Notes: generated by a model from the sequence alone, not told the origin. A stretch of DNA of 5,465 bases from Fimbriimonadales bacterium (GCA_025922995.1 JAICGT010000100.1:1-5465), one strand, 5' to 3'. Counted from the first letter of the stretch, positions 1 through 5,465 are shown. Program-made: numbers and translations.

Positions 1-984
1 CGGCGCGGTCAATTCATCCAATGTGCTTGGCAGTCTATTAAATGTCCGCATAAACTCAACAATTCTACAATGAAGCGCGGCCAATCGAAGCTGCGTCGCA
101 TTGCGCACGATCGCCTGCGTTATTTGAGGAGGAGAAAGGCGGCTCGCCACGAATTCCACAATCGGATCGGGGTCGGCGGGGTCCGGCGCCTTCCAAAACC
201 GCTCTTCCTTATCGAACAGCTGCCGAGCTTCCTGCTCCATAGCCGTCAGTCGCCGCAAAACGGCGTCGGAATAGCGGTTCGCCGTTTCTGGCGTGAGGTT
301 CCGAATCCCAGGAGGCACTTCGTCAGGGCTCTCGGCAAGCGAATCCGGATCAGCCAAAGCCTCCGGCACCAGATGCCGCCACCTGCGAAACTCCTGCAAA
401 TACAAATCCGCCAAAGTGCTTCGTTCGCTCGCGGCCTTTTCGAAAGCGCGACGTAAATCGCGTGCCTCATCCAGCCCCAATTTCGGCAAACCGAAGGCCA
501 GTGAGCGCATTGCCATAGACTGCAGGGCGACCGAGACTAATCCTCCCACAGTCGTCTTGCCGGAAATTCGCCTGCCAAATTCAAGAGCGTCTTGAATCGA
601 CTTCGATGCAACGCCAGGCTTTCCGTCGGAAAAAGCTACTTCGGTTTCGCAGGCAAGCACGCGCGCAACGACCTTCAACGCGGCGTATTCAGGGAAGCCG
701 TGGGCCGGCTCGTCAACATCTGGCCATGGGTAATGAAGTGGCTTTTTGTTTCCTGCTCGAATGAGGTCGCCGACGCGATCAAACCTCCGTCGCACTGTTC
801 GCGCCACCGAACTTCGATCGTCTATTCCTTCCCCGATCAACAGACGCGTAGCTTCTGGCCCCGACACGATGTCGGCAGCCATCAGGTACTCCTCCCAGCC
901 GTTATTGCCGGTCGGATTTGGAAATGCCGTCGCGAAATAGGATGGCTGCTGAATGAGCAGCGCCGCAGCGATCATGGTGATCAT
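1..984 (-). CDS. Exported helical protein of unknown function, paralogue C (3' end beyond window)
   Basis: This frame is open from ATG at 984 to the left edge, 328 codons without a stop. The ATG overlaps the stop of paralogue B as ATGA, so translational coupling is likely; a second in-frame ATG lies at 975. A hydrophobic stretch at residues 4-11, followed by ATA-F near residues 18-21, could be a short signal peptide, although the n-region lacks a basic residue. Similarity to B is obvious: NGWEEYLMAADIV (28-40) against B's NGYEEFLQAADIV, a KEExxW motif (259-264), and FMRTFNRLPSTLDEL (311-325) against B's FKRTHNRLPASLAEL. Similarity to A centres on FPEY (97-100), SDGKP (119-123), DALEFGRR (132-139) and TVGG (145-148). 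The DPAxG...IYSxG tail seen in A and B should follow beyond the edge. The segment at 165-255 is highly charged and helical. No catalytic motif is seen. The family assignment is by comparison within the window; the function is unknown. Confidence 0.85.
   Translation of the reverse strand, partial: MITMIAAALLIQQPSYFATAFPNPTGNNGWEEYLMAADIVSGPEATRLLIGEGIDDRSSVARTVRRRFDRVGDLIRAGNKKPLHYPWPDVDEPAHGFPEYAALKVVARVLACETEVAFSDGKPGVASKSIQDALEFGRRISGKTTVGGLVSVALQSMAMRSLAFGLPKLGLDEARDLRRAFEKAASERSTLADLYLQEFRRWRHLVPEALADPDSLAESPDEVPPGIRNLTPETANRYSDAVLRRLTAMEQEARQLFDKEERFWKAPDPADPDPIVEFVASRLSPPQITQAIVRNATQLRLAALHCRIVEFMRTFNRLPSTLDELTAP
981..984 (-). promoter_or_regulatory. ATGA stop/start overlap coupling genes B and C
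   Basis: The TGA of gene B (983-981) overlaps the ATG of gene C (984-982). A GGAG lies about seven bases upstream inside the end of gene B. The layout is identical to the A/B junction, which supports duplication of a unit that carried its own coupling site. Confidence 0.8.
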
Positions 985-2093
985 GGAGACCACTCCATCG
1001 CCTCGCTCCGAAGATGGATCGGCCCGGTCCACTCATTGCCGTTGCTATAGATAGTAAAAGACTGATCCGAATCCTTTCTGTAAACAAACTGGCCGCCGCT
1101 CGCGGGGTCGTGGAATTGCTCCGCAGAACCCAGTTCGGCCAAACTCGCCGGCAAACGATTGTGCGTTCGCTTGAATTCGATTACCGAGCAATAATGCGCG
1201 GCGAGGCGCAATCGAGTTCGATCCGCCACCGCAGCTTCCGCGCTGGGGAAAGGATATAACATATAAACGGCATGTTCGACTAATGGATCCGCGTCGGTAT
1301 AGCGCATGTCGTGCCAATGGCTTTCCTCCTTGGCGAACATAGCATCGAGTTGAGATTGATAATCGACCAGAGCGGCAGCGATGCGGTCTTTGTAATATGA
1401 CTTCTGGTCCGCTGTCAGATGCGCGAATTGCGATGCAGCTTCCAAGTCCTCCGGATCGATTTCATGGTTGAGAAATTTGTCGATGTACCGAATCGTACCG
1501 GGCAATTGTGCCTTCCACCCAGTGATAACTTTTGGTGTTTTCTTTGAAAATGAGAGGAATCTCTCGCTCAGTTTTGCGGCACCGCCTAAAGATAGTTTGT
1601 GAGCGGCTTGTTCTAAACATTCAAAAACAAATTGGCGCTCAAGACCTCCCGCCGCAGCCTCCATTAAGTCGTGCTCGCTTGCCCTATCCGAATAGTCCAG
1701 CGCGACCATGATTTTATCTGCGGCTGTCCCCGGTTTCCCGTCGGCGAGAAGTACTCGGATCCTATTCTCCATCAACTCGCTGACCGTGACGAGTTCGATG
1801 CAGGACCAGACGTAATCTGAATCCGGGTCGATGGGATCCCAGGGCGGGCGCAGCGGCTTGCGCAGGCCGCGCTCGGCAAGATCGAGCGCACGGCCGTATT
1901 TGTCGACAAGATCGCGAGACTTTCTTAGGTCCAACTTCGAAGAATGCCAAACGGTGCTCTCCGAGCCTGTGCGATGCACAATATCTGCCGCTTGCAGAAA
2001 CTCCTCGTAACCGTTTTGACCCGACGGAATGGGAAACCACTTTGCATAGTGCCCACCCTGAGCCAGCGCGATCGCCGCGACAGCCGCTATCAT
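981..2093 (-). CDS. Exported helical protein of unknown function, paralogue B
   Basis: The protein has 370 residues. I place the start at the ATG at 2093, which overlaps the stop of gene A as ATGA and mirrors the B/C junction. An in-frame TTG at 2108 would add five residues (MGGQA) but is less likely. Residues 2-11 (IAAVAAIALA) form a very short hydrophobic segment, plausibly an export signal without a basic n-region. Landmarks are NGYEEFLQAADIV (27-39), YGRALDLAERGLRKPL (66-81), LLADGKPGTAADK (115-127), a charged helical middle, AKEESHW (254-260), RTRLRLAAHYCSVIEF (292-307), NRLPASLAEL (312-321), and the tail HDPASGG (328-334), FVYRK (336-340), FTIYSNG (346-352), TG (356-357). The tail resembles the C-terminal module of GspG-like and planctomycete/armatimonad proteins (DPxxGxPxxY...YSxG). 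The FGRR shared by A and C is YSDR here, so B is the divergent copy in the core. No enzyme motif is visible; the envelope location is inferred. Confidence 0.88.
   Translation of the reverse strand: MIAAVAAIALAQGGHYAKWFPIPSGQNGYEEFLQAADIVHRTGSESTVWHSSKLDLRKSRDLVDKYGRALDLAERGLRKPLRPPWDPIDPDSDYVWSCIELVTVSELMENRIRVLLADGKPGTAADKIMVALDYSDRASEHDLMEAAAGGLERQFVFECLEQAAHKLSLGGAAKLSERFLSFSKKTPKVITGWKAQLPGTIRYIDKFLNHEIDPEDLEAASQFAHLTADQKSYYKDRIAAALVDYQSQLDAMFAKEESHWHDMRYTDADPLVEHAVYMLYPFPSAEAAVADRTRLRLAAHYCSVIEFKRTHNRLPASLAELGSAEQFHDPASGGQFVYRKDSDQSFTIYSNGNEWTGPIHLRSEAMEWSP
2090..2093 (-). promoter_or_regulatory. ATGA stop/start overlap coupling genes A and B
   Basis: On the minus strand the TGA of gene A (2092-2090) overlaps the ATG of gene B (2093-2091). 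A GGGCGGGCAGG stretch just upstream could serve as a weak ribosome-binding site. This is the classic arrangement for termination-reinitiation. It is the main reason for choosing 2093 over the upstream TTG. Confidence 0.75.
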
Positions 2094-3067
2094 CGCCTGC
2101 CCGCCCAAAGCGTGCCTAGCTCGATCCGCCCTGTCTTTTCCACGCCCTCGCTGTAAATCACAAACGCATCATCGCGCTTGCCATAAAAGAACGACGAGCC
2201 GGTGGCAGGATCGTGGGCATCGGTCAACGTGTCCGGCAGTTTGTAATTCCGAACTTCGTGCAGCAGAATTCTCGCCGTCGCATTGAGCAGACGAAGCTTT
2301 GTGCGCATGACGAGCGCGCGCGGCCACATGATTTCAAGGGATACGTCAAGTGGCAGAAGCTGCTCAGTCGGATCGACACCTCCGCCCCAAATCCAATCCG
2401 CTTCGTTCTTGTCGAATTGCGCCGCCGTCGATGCCTTCAGTTGCTCGATTCGCGCCAGCACACGCGATCTGTCTCCCTCCGGAAGCGAGTCCAAATCGCT
2501 AAAACTCTCGAAAGCCAGGAGTTCGATTTGCATCGCAGTCCTATCCGACGGAATCGAGTCAATCAGCTCGAGTTTTGTTAGCTTCTCTAGGCCCTCCTCG
2601 GCAAATGCCCGGCGATTGAGATCGAACATCCGAAGGTTGCGCTCGATAATCTGCGATCCGACGATGTGCCCGACGGTTCCAACCGACTGCACCCTCCTGC
2701 CGAACGTCAACGCGTCGATCAACGCGTCGGCGGCCTGATTCGGTTTGCCGTCGGCAATCAGCTCGAATACCTTCGCCTCAAACAAAAACCCGACCGCCCT
2801 AAAACCGGCGAACTCGGGGAAGTCTCCGTTTAGCGCGCGTCGCTCCAGCGGCACAAACGGCTTCTGATTCCCGGCCCGGACCCAGTCGAGCGCGGTGCCG
2901 TACTTCTTGGTGGCGTTCTGAGCCCACCCCAGGACGTTGCCCTCTGTGACCGGCTTCAGCTCGTCGCCCGCGTTCGCAACAATCGCCGCCGCCCGCAGGT
3001 AGTCGTCGTTCGCGCTCGCTGCCGGCTCCTGCAAACCGATCAGCGCCAAGCAAAGCAAAAGTGTCAT
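2090..3067 (-). CDS. Exported helical protein of unknown function, paralogue A
   Basis: The protein has 325 residues and starts at ATG 3067, six bases after an AAGGAGGT Shine-Dalgarno, which fixes the start. Residues 2-12 are hydrophobic, followed by PAASA-ND (15-21), a plausible signal peptidase I site after Ala19; no lipobox is seen. It is the shortest of the three, lacking the N-terminal WFPIPxGxNG linker found in B and C. Shared landmarks are DDYLRAAAIV (21-30), YGTALDWVRAGNQKPF (56-71), FPEF (83-86), LIADGKPNQAADALIDAL (103-120), FGRR (122-125), TVG (131-133), FDKNEADW (218-225), RTKLRLLNATARILLHE (255-271), and the tail LPDTL (277-281), HDPATGSSFFYGK (285-297), FVIYSEG (302-308), TGRI (312-315). 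It is first of the three coupled genes and follows the pseudopilin-like gene after 83 nt. The tail module recurs in GspG-like proteins, but residues 20-280 match nothing I recognise. Function unknown. Confidence 0.88.
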   Translation of the reverse strand: MTLLLCLALIGLQEPAASANDDYLRAAAIVANAGDELKPVTEGNVLGWAQNATKKYGTALDWVRAGNQKPFVPLERRALNGDFPEFAGFRAVGFLFEAKVFELIADGKPNQAADALIDALTFGRRVQSVGTVGHIVGSQIIERNLRMFDLNRRAFAEEGLEKLTKLELIDSIPSDRTAMQIELLAFESFSDLDSLPEGDRSRVLARIEQLKASTAAQFDKNEADWIWGGGVDPTEQLLPLDVSLEIMWPRALVMRTKLRLLNATARILLHEVRNYKLPDTLTDAHDPATGSSFFYGKRDDAFVIYSEGVEKTGRIELGTLWAGRR

Positions 3068-3073
3068 GCCTAC

Positions 3074-3081
3074 ACCTCCTT
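3074..3081 (-). promoter_or_regulatory. Strong Shine-Dalgarno of gene A
   Basis: The minus strand reads AAGGAGGT, a near-perfect anti-16S match, six bases before ATG 3067. It is the best ribosome-binding site in the minus-strand block, and it suggests that the A-B-C trio is translated mainly from this entry point. Confidence 0.85.
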
Positions 3082-3150
3082 ACCGTATTGACGCACAAAC
3101 GGTGGCAAAGCGCCCATGGTATCTTTGCCGTCTCGGCGATCCGGCTGCCC

Positions 3151-3750
3151 CTATCGTTCGACCGACCACTGCAGGTCGCCGGCAGATTCCGGCGGCATAA
3201 CTTGCACGGCGGCATCCAAAAACAGGAGGCTTGCCTTGGAGAGATGTCGGTCCCAATCGACGCCGCTTTGGCCGGCGAGCGTATTCGCAGCTCCGCCGCC
3301 GTCGAATCCGACGACAAATGCCTTGGGATCCTCGACCATGTCTGCGATCAGTCCTCCGTCCGTTGCTTGGTTGAGCGAATACCCGTACGCGCCCTCGAGC
3401 GCAGGGCATGCAAAGTGTGCCCTGTCCACATATTCGGACATGGCGTCACACCATCGTCCGGACGGAAACCGGTCGTCGTGTTCTGCAAGATACATCTGCA
3501 AGCCCTTGCCAACCTGCTGAAGATTGGTCAGACAAGACGTGCGCTTGGCGGCCTCCCTGGCCTGCATAAAGACCGGAAACAGGATTGCCGGACATCCGAC
3601 GAGCATGACCAGGAGGCACCCGGCGCCCGTGTACGCAAAAATTCGTAGGACCGGCGACTCGCTCTTATCTTTCCACGCCCACCGGATCAGTAAGGCGGCG
3701 ATTATCACCGAAATGAGCGCGAAAATGCCTAGAAAGATTGCCCCTGACAT
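3151..3750 (-). CDS. Pseudopilin-like (DUF1559/H-X9-DG type) two-helix membrane protein
   Basis: The protein has 199 residues. Two hydrophobic helices are visible at about 4-23 and 36-60. The second runs into FPVFMQAREAAKR (58-70), TSCLTNLQQVGKGLQMYL (71-88) and HDDRFP (91-96), which is the canonical segment after the N-terminal helix in the large pseudopilin-like family of Armatimonadota and Planctomycetota. Further family marks are FACP (113-116), YGYSLN (122-127) and a C-terminal LLFLDAAVQVMPP (175-187), the position where relatives read 'FxDGHVxxxxP'. Here the GH is lost. No prepilin-peptidase site of the GFTLIE type precedes helix 2, and an extra N-terminal helix and basic loop (RWAWKDK, 23-29) replace it. 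Processing and assembly as a true pilin are therefore doubtful, and a fixed membrane anchor is more likely. The start ATG has AGGA directly against it, too close to be a good ribosome-binding site. It lies 83 nt upstream of gene A on the same strand. Confidence 0.82.
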   Translation of the reverse strand: MSGAIFLGIFALISVIIAALLIRWAWKDKSESPVLRIFAYTGAGCLLVMLVGCPAILFPVFMQAREAAKRTSCLTNLQQVGKGLQMYLAEHDDRFPSGRWCDAMSEYVDRAHFACPALEGAYGYSLNQATDGGLIADMVEDPKAFVVGFDGGGAANTLAGQSGVDWDRHLSKASLLFLDAAVQVMPPESAGDLQWSVER

Positions 3751-3817
3751 TCCTAAATCGTGGCATTAATCACGCCAAACCCGACCAGCGGAGTACCCTT
3801 TGCAGGCGAAACACTGG

Positions 3818-3925
3818 TCACTTCCCGCGTAGCTCTGGCAGCCGTTCAGGTGTGAACCTGCTGACATGGCCGTCAGCGAACAGAAAGTACGGAACTGTGG
3901 GATCGACTGCATAACAAGGCGAGAC
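3818..3925 (-). pseudogene. Relic of a pseudopilin-like C-terminus (FADGHV module)
   Basis: Directly after the TAG of the TPR gene, and in the same frame, 35 sense codons run to a TGA at 3820-3818. They encode CYAVDP, VPYFLFADGHVSRF and TPERLPEL. 'LFADGHV.rf.Pe' is the hallmark C-terminal strand of the DUF1559/H-X9-DG pseudopilin-like family. No ATG, GTG or TTG lies in this piece, so it cannot be a standard stand-alone gene. The most likely reading is a 3' fragment of a second pseudopilin-like gene, displaced or fused here when the TPR gene arrived or its 3' end was rebuilt. The alternatives are TAG readthrough or a sequencing error, giving a 265-residue TPR-pseudopilin chimera. The motif is convincing; its origin is inferred. 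Confidence 0.6.
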
Positions 3926-4618
3926 CTAAATTCCACAGCCTCCATCCTCATCCTCGCAAGAATCCGTCGCAAACATCTGGCCAAATCTTTCAATGTCCTC
4001 GTCGGTAATCGGAGGCTCATTCGGATCGTCAGGCATAAGCGCTACTTCGAGAAACTTGCGGCCACGCTCCGCCTCAACAGAATTGCCGGCCTGTTCGAAC
4101 AGGTCGATAGACCGTTGCAGCATCTCCGGATTGTGCATGCCGATTCTAAAACCCATAACTAAAAAACAACTTGCTTGGCCCTCGAGCGAACCACATTGCT
4201 GAAACAGATCGAGCGCTCGTTCGGTCATCGGGTCGGGCCCGCCGCCAAATCTGCGCATTTGAAACGTTGTCCACGCCTCCTCTTCCATATCCCCAATCTC
4301 TTGCGCAAGGGCGAGAGACTCGGCGAGGAGGGGCTCGCAGTTGGCGTGAAAAGGCACTGCCGCCTGCCTAAGGGCTCTACAAAGCTCCTTCTTATCACCG
4401 GTCTTTCTCAGGAGAGCGACCGCCTCGGCGCCGGTCTTCGCCGACTCTCCGAACGCATGCCCACCATCGGGGGCGCCAACGTGCTTGATCAGATACGCCA
4501 ACCGCGAAAGGCAGATACCTGCTTCGCGATCCTGGCCTGCAGCGCGATATTCCTCCAAGAGGGCGATGACTTTATCACGCCCCTCTTCCGTTCGCGGTAC
4601 GTCCCAAGGCTCTTGCAT
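3926..4618 (-). CDS. TPR-like helical repeat protein, unknown function
   Basis: The protein has 230 residues, with no signal peptide and no membrane segment, so it is probably cytoplasmic. Degenerate paired helices of the TPR type recur, with the turn pattern 'hhLh+xxGDxxEhh'. They cover about 13-47, 61-88 (AVALLRKTGDKKELCRAL), 97-121 (ESLALAQEIGDMEEEAW), 132-157 (ERALDLFQQCGSLEGQA) and 167-191 (LQRSIDLFEQAGNSVEAER). The C-terminus is acidic with two cysteines (DSCEDEDGGCGI, 219-230). TPR proteins usually scaffold protein contacts; no partner or enzymatic domain is visible. The ATG at 4618 has no Shine-Dalgarno, but TAATAT ends seven bases before it, which fits a leaderless mRNA. The in-frame continuation after the stop carries a pseudopilin-like relic, so the true 3' end deserves caution. 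It lies on the same strand as the downstream membrane and exported genes, 175 nt away, so operon membership is uncertain. Confidence 0.82.
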   Translation of the reverse strand: MQEPWDVPRTEEGRDKVIALLEEYRAAGQDREAGICLSRLAYLIKHVGAPDGGHAFGESAKTGAEAVALLRKTGDKKELCRALRQAAVPFHANCEPLLAESLALAQEIGDMEEEAWTTFQMRRFGGGPDPMTERALDLFQQCGSLEGQASCFLVMGFRIGMHNPEMLQRSIDLFEQAGNSVEAERGRKFLEVALMPDDPNEPPITDEDIERFGQMFATDSCEDEDGGCGI

Positions 4619-4635
4619 GGTACAAATATTACATC
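4619..4635. promoter_or_regulatory. 17-bp AT-rich divergent start region, probable leaderless promoters
   Basis: This is the whole gap between the ATG at 4618 (minus) and the GTG at 4636 (plus). Minus-strand TAATAT ends seven bases from its ATG, the usual spacing of a -10 box for leaderless transcripts. On the plus strand TACAAA ends nine bases from the GTG as a weaker -10 candidate. Good -35 hexamers are not evident, and any would lie inside the opposite gene. No Shine-Dalgarno fits either start. Confidence 0.45.
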
Positions 4636-5160
4636 GTGGGCAAGTTCGAGGATTCGAAGGATCGTATTAGTTCGGCCGCGCGAAAGGCTGTCGAGCAGCC
4701 CGTTAAGACCTCAGAGGAGTACGAAGCCGCTATCAGGTCGGTCAAGGGCCTGAACGACGAAGAGTGCCGGTACCTCCTAGAACTGAATCCACACCGTGCC
4801 CGATCGTTCGCGCAGTTCCTGAAAGGAGTACGCACGATCACCGGAAGCGACGACCCCAATGTCGCCAGGCTCGCCAAGGGCATGTACTGCTCCCTCCTCG
4901 CCGGCATCCTGTCTTCGCATGGCACGCGGTTGCGCTCTGTATGCATGCTAATTGTACAGCGCTCCACCAAATCCCCACTAAACGAATTCGTAGCCGACCT
5001 CGAAGCTTTCGAATTGCAAGCAGACGAACGCGCCCTGATCGCGGCATGCCACCCGGAATGCGAAGACCTCGAGCAGCGGTTGCAGGTGCTGAAAGAATCT
5101 GAGGCGGAAGCTGTGGCAGAAGCCGCCGCCGACCTAATTTCGATCTTTTCGGAAAGGTGA
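4636..5160 (+). CDS. Hypothetical soluble helical protein (174 aa)
   Basis: I do not recognise this protein. It starts at GTG 4636; upstream in the same frame there is no other ATG, GTG or TTG back to a TGA at 4567, so the start is forced unless the gene begins inside the protein. It lacks a signal peptide and membrane helix, is rich in Glu, Ala, Arg and Leu, and appears almost wholly helical. Visible pieces are a charged N-terminus (GKFEDSKDRISSAARKA, 2-18), LNDEECRYLLELNPHRA (39-55), FAQFLKGVRTI (58-68), a mixed hydrophobic stretch (GMYCSLLAGILSS, 82-94; VCMLIVQRS, 102-110) that may pack as a core helix pair, and an acidic coiled-coil-like tail (LEQRLQVLKESEAEAVAEAA, 145-164). Four cysteines (44, 85, 103, 138, plus 142) form no clear metal motif. 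It is divergent from the TPR gene with a 17-bp gap, so the two may be co-regulated. Coding is supported by length and composition only. Confidence 0.7.
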   Translation: MGKFEDSKDRISSAARKAVEQPVKTSEEYEAAIRSVKGLNDEECRYLLELNPHRARSFAQFLKGVRTITGSDDPNVARLAKGMYCSLLAGILSSHGTRLRSVCMLIVQRSTKSPLNEFVADLEAFELQADERALIAACHPECEDLEQRLQVLKESEAEAVAEAAADLISIFSER

Positions 5161-5232
5161 AATCGCAAGGACCCATCAATTGGTAATGATGAGCATTGCG
5201 CAAGTTATCCTGGCATCCGGCACGCCGCTCAG

Positions 5233-5427
5233 GTGCACAAGCTGGTGCCACACGCCGAAACACTTGGTGAAACCTACAGCTCCGTCGCGGGTTGGCTCTT
5301 GCAAGATTACTCGGAGGAAACCATCTACAAAGGCTACTTTCGAGGCTCTGGTGACCTTATATATACCGGGTGTAGTAAATCCTCTATCGCAAAATCGTCA
5401 ATCGGTTCCCCACCGCTCATCTGTTAA
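5233..5427 (+). CDS. Weak small ORF or gene remnant (64 aa)
   Basis: This is a GTG-initiated frame with no Shine-Dalgarno. It contains protein-like sequence (HKLVPHAETLGETYSSVAGW, LLQDYSEETIYKGYFRGSGD), followed by a low-complexity serine-rich end. The same frame is open back to the TGA at 5158 but offers no earlier start, so it may be the remnant of a larger gene. In its favour, its TAA stop (5425-5427) overlaps a good ribosome-binding site for a possible next gene, an operon-like junction. Against it, the overlapping second frame is also open over about 270 nt. I recognise no family. Confidence 0.3.
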   Translation: MHKLVPHAETLGETYSSVAGWLLQDYSEETIYKGYFRGSGDLIYTGCSKSSIAKSSIGSPPLIC

Positions 5428-5432
5428 GGTGG
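5426..5432 (+). promoter_or_regulatory. Shine-Dalgarno candidate for a gene starting at 5439
   Basis: AAGGTGG, one mismatch from AAGGAGG, is followed by six adenines and then GTG at 5439. It overlaps the TAA of the small upstream frame. The spacing and context are good for a start of translation. Confidence 0.4.
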
Positions 5433-5438
5433 AAAAAA

Positions 5439-5465
5439 GTGACGAAGTTTAGAACAAAAAATGAG
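5439..5465 (+). CDS. Possible start of a gene continuing beyond the right edge
   Basis: GTG at 5439 opens nine codons (reading M-TKFRTKNE if GTG is the initiator) to the window end without a stop. The support is the well-spaced AAGGTGG upstream and the basic, lysine-rich N-terminus. Nothing can be said about the product from nine residues, and the codons are much more AT-rich than those of the neighbouring genes. Confidence 0.3.

Noticed and set aside
2094..2108. TTG start of paralogue B at 2108
   Set aside because: The ATG at 2093 gives the same ATGA overlap as the B/C junction and an N-terminus matching C.
3084..3108. Inverted repeat ACCGT/ACGGT just upstream of the gene A Shine-Dalgarno
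   Set aside because: The five-base stem around a 12-nt loop is too weak to claim as a regulatory hairpin or terminator.
3061..3648. 195-codon plus-strand frame opposite the pseudopilin-like gene
   Set aside because: It is antisense to a gene with clear family motifs. Its translation has no recognisable domain and looks like a reverse-frame shadow.
3783..3819. Inverted repeat GACCAG/CTGGTC with a 25-nt loop
   Set aside because: The six-base arms, long loop and lack of a T-tract make a terminator or operator unconvincing; it is likely chance.
3766..4020. 84-codon minus frame across the TPR gene end and relic
   Set aside because: It overlaps the TPR gene in another frame. The frame in phase with the TPR stop carries the real FADGHV signature, so this one is a shadow.
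4175..4753. 192-codon plus-strand frame
   Set aside because: It lies opposite the TPR gene and overlaps the orphan gene in another frame. The composition is arginine- and leucine-rich, as in shadow frames.
5358..5365. TATATATA as a -10 box
   Set aside because: No acceptable -35 hexamer sits 16-18 bases upstream, and it lies within a frame that may be coding.
5180..5452. 90-codon plus frame (TTG at 5180, ATGs at 5186 and 5189)
   Set aside because: It overlaps the 5233-5427 frame, has a shadow-like composition (Thr, Pro, Ser, Lys) and weak codon bias, and runs past the ribosome-binding site at 5426. The choice between the frames is not secure.

Overview
The window is bacterial, with moderately high GC (estimated by eye in the high fifties), dense genes and short gaps. 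No rRNA, tRNA, CRISPR array, transposase or phage gene is recognisable. Two protein types hint at the host. One is a pseudopilin-like protein with the 'ILFPVFxQAREAA...CLxNLQQ(V/I)G' signature. The other is a set of exported proteins ending in an 'LPxxLxxL...DPAxGxxFxY...F.IYSxG' module. Both styles are typical of Armatimonadota (Fimbriimonadales-like) and, to a lesser extent, Planctomycetota. The lineage is an inference from family resemblance, not a search.

Left to middle, minus strand, read from high to low coordinates: a five-gene same-strand block. It begins with a TPR-like helical repeat protein (4618-3926). Next is a short relic of a pseudopilin C-terminus (3925-3818), then a two-helix membrane pseudopilin-like protein (3750-3151). 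After an 83-nt gap with a strong Shine-Dalgarno come three tandem paralogues: A (3067-2090), B (2093-981) and C (984 to beyond the left edge). A/B and B/C are joined by ATGA stop/start overlaps, so the three are almost certainly one translationally coupled transcript. Gene C has no stop in the window and is missing roughly its last 40 codons.

Right, plus strand: a 174-residue orphan protein (4636-5160) starts on GTG only 17 bp from the divergent TPR-gene start. Neither start has a Shine-Dalgarno, and the AT-rich gap suggests leaderless transcripts. The last 300 bases hold a weak ORF (5233-5427), then a well-placed ribosome-binding site and a GTG at 5439 that may open a gene continuing past the right edge.

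How the genes may work together: A, B and C carry N-terminal export-type hydrophobic segments and the same helical core, and they follow a membrane-anchored pseudopilin-like protein. A cell-envelope role is the most economical reading. No enzyme motif is visible in any of them and no function can be assigned. The tandem paralogue cassette and the pseudopilin relic beside it are the most unusual items here.
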